Assembly (NCBI GenBank): GCA_024235915.1 | Contig: JACKLO010000009.1 | Location: 310,001 to 374,000, forward strand | DNA: 64,000 nucleotides | Direction of reading: 5' to 3' | DNA from: Burkholderiaceae bacterium | GTDB taxonomy: Bacteria; Pseudomonadota; Gammaproteobacteria; Burkholderiales; Burkholderiaceae_C | Shown: positions 61,828 to 64,000 of the stretch, one piece after another | How positions within the stretch are numbered: the stretch's first letter is position 1 | Layout of the letters: each line of letters opens with the position of its first letter | Position numbers and translations under genes: made by a program | The notes under the pieces: model-generated | Told to the model about the DNA's origin: nothing | What the model saw: only the letters and a program-made list of their open reading frames with translations | Database searches by the model: none

Positions 61828-62505
61828 TCAGCGGCGACGGCGGACGAACGCCGCGCCGGCGAGCGCCAAACCCACCAGGGCCAGCGACCCAGGCTCGGGC
61901 ACCTGCGCTTCCTGCAACGGGTCACGGCTGCGGAAGATCACGAACCGGCCGTCGCTGGTACTGGTCCCGTTCAGCGTGTCGTGCCAGAGGAACTTGGCCG
62001 AAGGATCAACGCCTGCGATGGTGCCCCACGGCCCCACACCGTTGTTGGCCTCGGCCAAAGGATTGGCCCAGGTCGCGCTGCCGATCAGGGCACCCAGGGC
62101 CGCGGCACCGATCGGCGGGTTGCCGGTCGGCGCGAAGGCCGTGGTCACCGGTGCCACGTAGTACTCCCAGGAGGCGATGTTGCTGACCAGGGTGCTGCTC
62201 CCGAGGTCGAAGTCGCCGATCCACATCTGCTGGCCGCCAGTATCCCAGGCCACCACATAGGCGTAGTCGCCGCCGCCGGCATTGAAGTTCCAGGTCTCGG
62301 CGCAGGACCAGTTGTAGTTGCAAGGGCTCCCACCTTCACCGGGTTCGTTCCGGCCCACGAAGTTCATGCCGCTTCCATCCGCCTGGCCGTAGTACAGGCC
62401 ATAGTGGTTGTCAGCGGTCAGGGTTGCCGTCACCGGCAGGGCCTGCGCCGCAACGCTGGCCAGCAAAACCGCTGCGCCGACGCCAGCTTGAAGGGTACGA
62501 AACAT
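61828..62505 (-). CDS. PEP-CTERM sorting domain-containing protein
   Basis: Predicted exported protein, 225 aa, with a signal peptide (MFRTLQAGVGAAVLLASVAAQA) and C-terminal VPEPGSLALVGLALAGAAF, then RRRR, a textbook exosortase tail. The middle contains NHYGLYYGQADGSGMNFVG and WNFNAGGGDYAYVVAWD, a pattern found in other PEP-CTERM proteins of unknown role, with two cysteines that could pair (SPCNYNWSC). It converges with mscS. A palindrome with core GACAGACTGTC lies 30 bases upstream of the start codon. Confidence 0.87.
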   Translation of the reverse strand: MFRTLQAGVGAAVLLASVAAQALPVTATLTADNHYGLYYGQADGSGMNFVGRNEPGEGGSPCNYNWSCAETWNFNAGGGDYAYVVAWDTGGQQMWIGDFDLGSSTLVSNIASWEYYVAPVTTAFAPTGNPPIGAAALGALIGSATWANPLAEANNGVGPWGTIAGVDPSAKFLWHDTLNGTSTSDGRFVIFRSRDPLQEAQVPEPGSLALVGLALAGAAFVRRRR

Positions 62506-62534
62506 GAAGGACCGCCTGCGTTCTACGTTGGGCC

Positions 62535-62549
62535 AGGACAGACTGTCCT
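62535..62549. promoter_or_regulatory. Palindrome AGGACAG-A-CTGTCCT upstream of the PEP-CTERM gene
   Basis: A perfect 7+1+7 palindrome, extended by three further pairs after one mismatch (GGC at 62531-62533 with GCC at 62551-62553). It begins 29 bases upstream of the ATG at 62505. The core GACAGNCTGTC equals that of the TonB-receptor palindrome at 59776-59794, suggesting one shared regulator. Confidence 0.6.
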
Positions 62550-62769
62550 AGCCAGGCGCGCTTCAATGCAAAGAGGATGCCAAGTCTGGGCGTACGCCGT
62601 TGCCGGGTTCCAATCCCCTTTCGATTCAAATACTTACAAGTGGCCCTGGAGAAACAAGTGACGACGGGGTCCGACGCCGTGTCAAGCCGGTCGACAGCAC
62701 TCAGCCGCCCAGACACCACCGCGGGCGGGCGAGCAACACGCCCGCCATCGCCCGCAGCGCGGCTAGGTC

Positions 62770-63585
62770 TCAGGCCTTGCGCCGCCGCCGCGCCACCGCG
62801 CCCACCCCCGCCACCCCGGCCATCCAGAGCGCCCAGGTGGCCGGTTCCGGCACCGGGGCGGCCAGGGTCAGCGTGACGAAGGGCGTGTTGTCGGCGGTGA
62901 AGAACTGGGGCGTGCCACCGATGACGCCACCGGCAGCGCCGTAGTCGAAGGCGCTGATGCCGCTGGTGAAGCCGGTGCTGCCGATCTGCGCGCCGGTGCC
63001 GCGTTGCGGGCCGGCGTCGTGCAGGTCGCGGGCCAGTTCCAGTGGGCTGCCCATGAAGTTCAACAGCTCGTTGATGCGCCGGTTGCCGGCAGCGTGGGTG
63101 TAGTTGATGCCGTCCTCGAAATCGCCCAGCAGCATCAGGGTGCCACCGCCGTCGAGGAAACCATGCAGCGCCTGCTTCTCCGCCAGCGAAAAGTCGCGGG
63201 AGGGCACGGCCGACACGAACACGTCCAGGCCGCTGAGACCGTCAGCGTCGGCCGTCATCACGTCGCGCGTGGCGTGGCCGAGCAGGTCGCCATAGAACTG
63301 GCGCATCTCGGTGTGCACGGCGCCGTTGGTCACCCAGGCGAAGAAGCCGATCTCGTCGCCGGCGGACACCAGGCGCTCGTAGAACGTGGCGTTGCCGTCG
63401 GCCATGCTCATGTCCGGGTGCACCTGGGGCTCGGACGCGACCAGGGAAAAGACCGAGGTGCTGTCGCCGATGAGCACGATGCCGCCTTCGGCATGGGCAG
63501 CAGGCGCGACGCCCAGGGCCAGTGACAGGGTGAGTACGGTGGCGCCGGCCGAGGCGGCGAAGGGTTTGCGGACAGAGCGGGGCAA
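62770..63585 (-). CDS. PEP-CTERM protein with GATase-1-like fold
   Basis: Predicted exported protein, 271 aa. A signal peptide (MPRSVRKPFAASAGATVL, cleavage near AAHAEG) precedes an alpha/beta domain starting GGIVLIGDSTSV. The segment FSLAEKQALHGFLDGGGTLMLLGDFEDG resembles the class I glutamine-amidotransferase-like fold found in ABC-associated and DUF4350-type proteins, without a visible catalytic Cys-His-Glu triad. The C-terminus is VPEPAT, a hydrophobic helix and RRRRKA, an exosortase signal. It is separated from the PEP-CTERM gene at 61828-62505 by 264 bases. Confidence 0.85.
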   Translation of the reverse strand: MPRSVRKPFAASAGATVLTLSLALGVAPAAHAEGGIVLIGDSTSVFSLVASEPQVHPDMSMADGNATFYERLVSAGDEIGFFAWVTNGAVHTEMRQFYGDLLGHATRDVMTADADGLSGLDVFVSAVPSRDFSLAEKQALHGFLDGGGTLMLLGDFEDGINYTHAAGNRRINELLNFMGSPLELARDLHDAGPQRGTGAQIGSTGFTSGISAFDYGAAGGVIGGTPQFFTADNTPFVTLTLAAPVPEPATWALWMAGVAGVGAVARRRRKA

Positions 63586-63683
63586 GAGGCCTCCAGAAGC
63601 GAAGTTCGTGGCCGGCGCGGGACGCGTCGACTCCGCTGCATAAACGGCACCCGGGTTCCAGGCCCCTCACCCCGAGGCTGCCG

Positions 63684-63700
63684 CCCCCGCAAAACGGGGG
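63684..63700. terminator. GC hairpin downstream of the MHYT gene
   Basis: CCCCCG and CGGGGG pair across CAAAA, 28 bases after the stop of the MHYT protein gene on the minus strand. No U-run follows, so function as a terminator is only suggested by position. Confidence 0.35.
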
Positions 63701-63727
63701 GTCGGTGTCAGGCCCTTGCCGCCACCC

Positions 63728-64000
63728 TCACGCCGGCGCGCCCACCCGCGAAAGGCGCTGGAACATCAGGTCTGCCGCGATGATGACCACGGCGCCGATC
63801 GCCACGGACATCACCAGCATGGCCAATTCATCGCCATAGAGCAGGCCCGCCACCTTGGCCGCACGGTCGGCGGTGGTGCACACGACATCGGCGGCGGCCA
63901 TGCCGGTGTAGTGCATGGTGCACACCGCGGCAGCCATCACCAGCGCCGACAGACCTCGCGGGATACGCTGCCCCGGGCCAAAGGCCAGCCAAAGCGCCGC
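63728..64000 (-). CDS. MHYT domain membrane protein, C-terminal part (5' end outside the window)
   Basis: The frame is open to the right window end, encoding at least 90 residues before the stop. It contains the MHYT repeat signature CTMHYTGMAA followed by a hydrophobic helix (YGDELAMLVMSVAIGAVVIIAA) and a short cytosolic end RLSRVGAPA. MHYT repeats are membrane sensor units proposed to bind copper and to sense gases, usually preceding GGDEF/EAL or kinase domains. Here the protein stops right after the membrane part, so any output must be a separate protein. The true start is not visible; the GTG at 63940 is internal. Confidence 0.8.
   Translation of the reverse strand, partial: AALWLAFGPGQRIPRGLSALVMAAAVCTMHYTGMAAADVVCTTADRAAKVAGLLYGDELAMLVMSVAIGAVVIIAADLMFQRLSRVGAPA

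Noticed and set aside
62605..62618. GGGTTCCAATCCCC, resembling a tRNA T-arm
   Set aside because: No acceptor, D or anticodon arm can be folded in the flanking sequence, and no 3' CCA-type end follows.

Overview
The window is about 69% G+C with dense, mostly leaderless gene packing. It carries PEP-CTERM proteins, a Bug-family (TctC) binding protein, DUF429, a TonB receptor and the short CCCCCCAAGGGGG intergenic repeat that is common in Burkholderiales. It therefore looks like a chromosome of a betaproteobacterium of the Rubrivivax/Leptothrix/Roseateles type (order Burkholderiales). I see no rRNA, tRNA, CRISPR array, integrase or transposase gene. I support 50 protein genes, two of them cut by the window ends.

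Layout. 1-6.7 kb: a CUT1-type sugar ABC importer (ATPase, binding protein, two permeases) followed by a Gfo/Idh/MocA dehydrogenase and an SDR. A 487-bp non-coding element with perfect 19-bp terminal inverted repeats sits between permease and dehydrogenase. 6.7-13.9 kb: a winged-helix/STAND ATPase regulator, then a run of four same-strand genes: PEP-CTERM protein, serine hydrolase, an Hcp-like protein carrying a PEP-CTERM tail, and a YkgJ cysteine-cluster protein. 13.9-26.5 kb: an EAL phosphodiesterase with C-terminal DEP domain(s), arginase, an FAD oxidase, a GAF/multi-PAS diguanylate cyclase, a MATE exporter, an SDR, an MtfA-like peptidase, flavin reductase, ferredoxin and thioesterase. 26.6-32.8 kb (minus strand): a tightly coupled signalling operon, 5xPAS-MCP, then a triple-CheW protein, then PAS-GGDEF-EAL. 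It joins chemotaxis-type sensing to cyclic-di-GMP turnover.

33-44 kb: a voltage-gated K+ channel with a zinc-ribbon tail, an MBL hydrolase, a SulP transporter overlapping a rhodanese, a class I glutamine amidotransferase overlapping a peptide-type binding protein, a secreted tail-collar protein, a thermonuclease and a ligase-associated-type DEXH helicase. 44-51.3 kb: a SARP/BTAD-ATPase regulator divergent from a SnoaL/ABM/zinc-ribbon fusion, an epimerase and a polytopic protein with a Rossmann-like cytosolic tail. An 11-bp periodic direct repeat in the divergent promoter fits the way SARP regulators bind DNA. 51.3-57 kb: a MarR/Bug/sulfatase module with a perfect palindromic operator, then two divergent regulators that both appear to have lost their classical ligand residues: a pseudo-receiver winged-helix protein and a MocR-type protein lacking the PLP lysine. 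57-64 kb: a TonB receptor, DUF429, MscS, two PEP-CTERM proteins and the tail of an MHYT membrane protein. The TonB receptor and one PEP-CTERM gene share the palindromic core GACAGNCTGTC upstream.

All protein identities come from reading motifs in the translated sequence. No database search was run.
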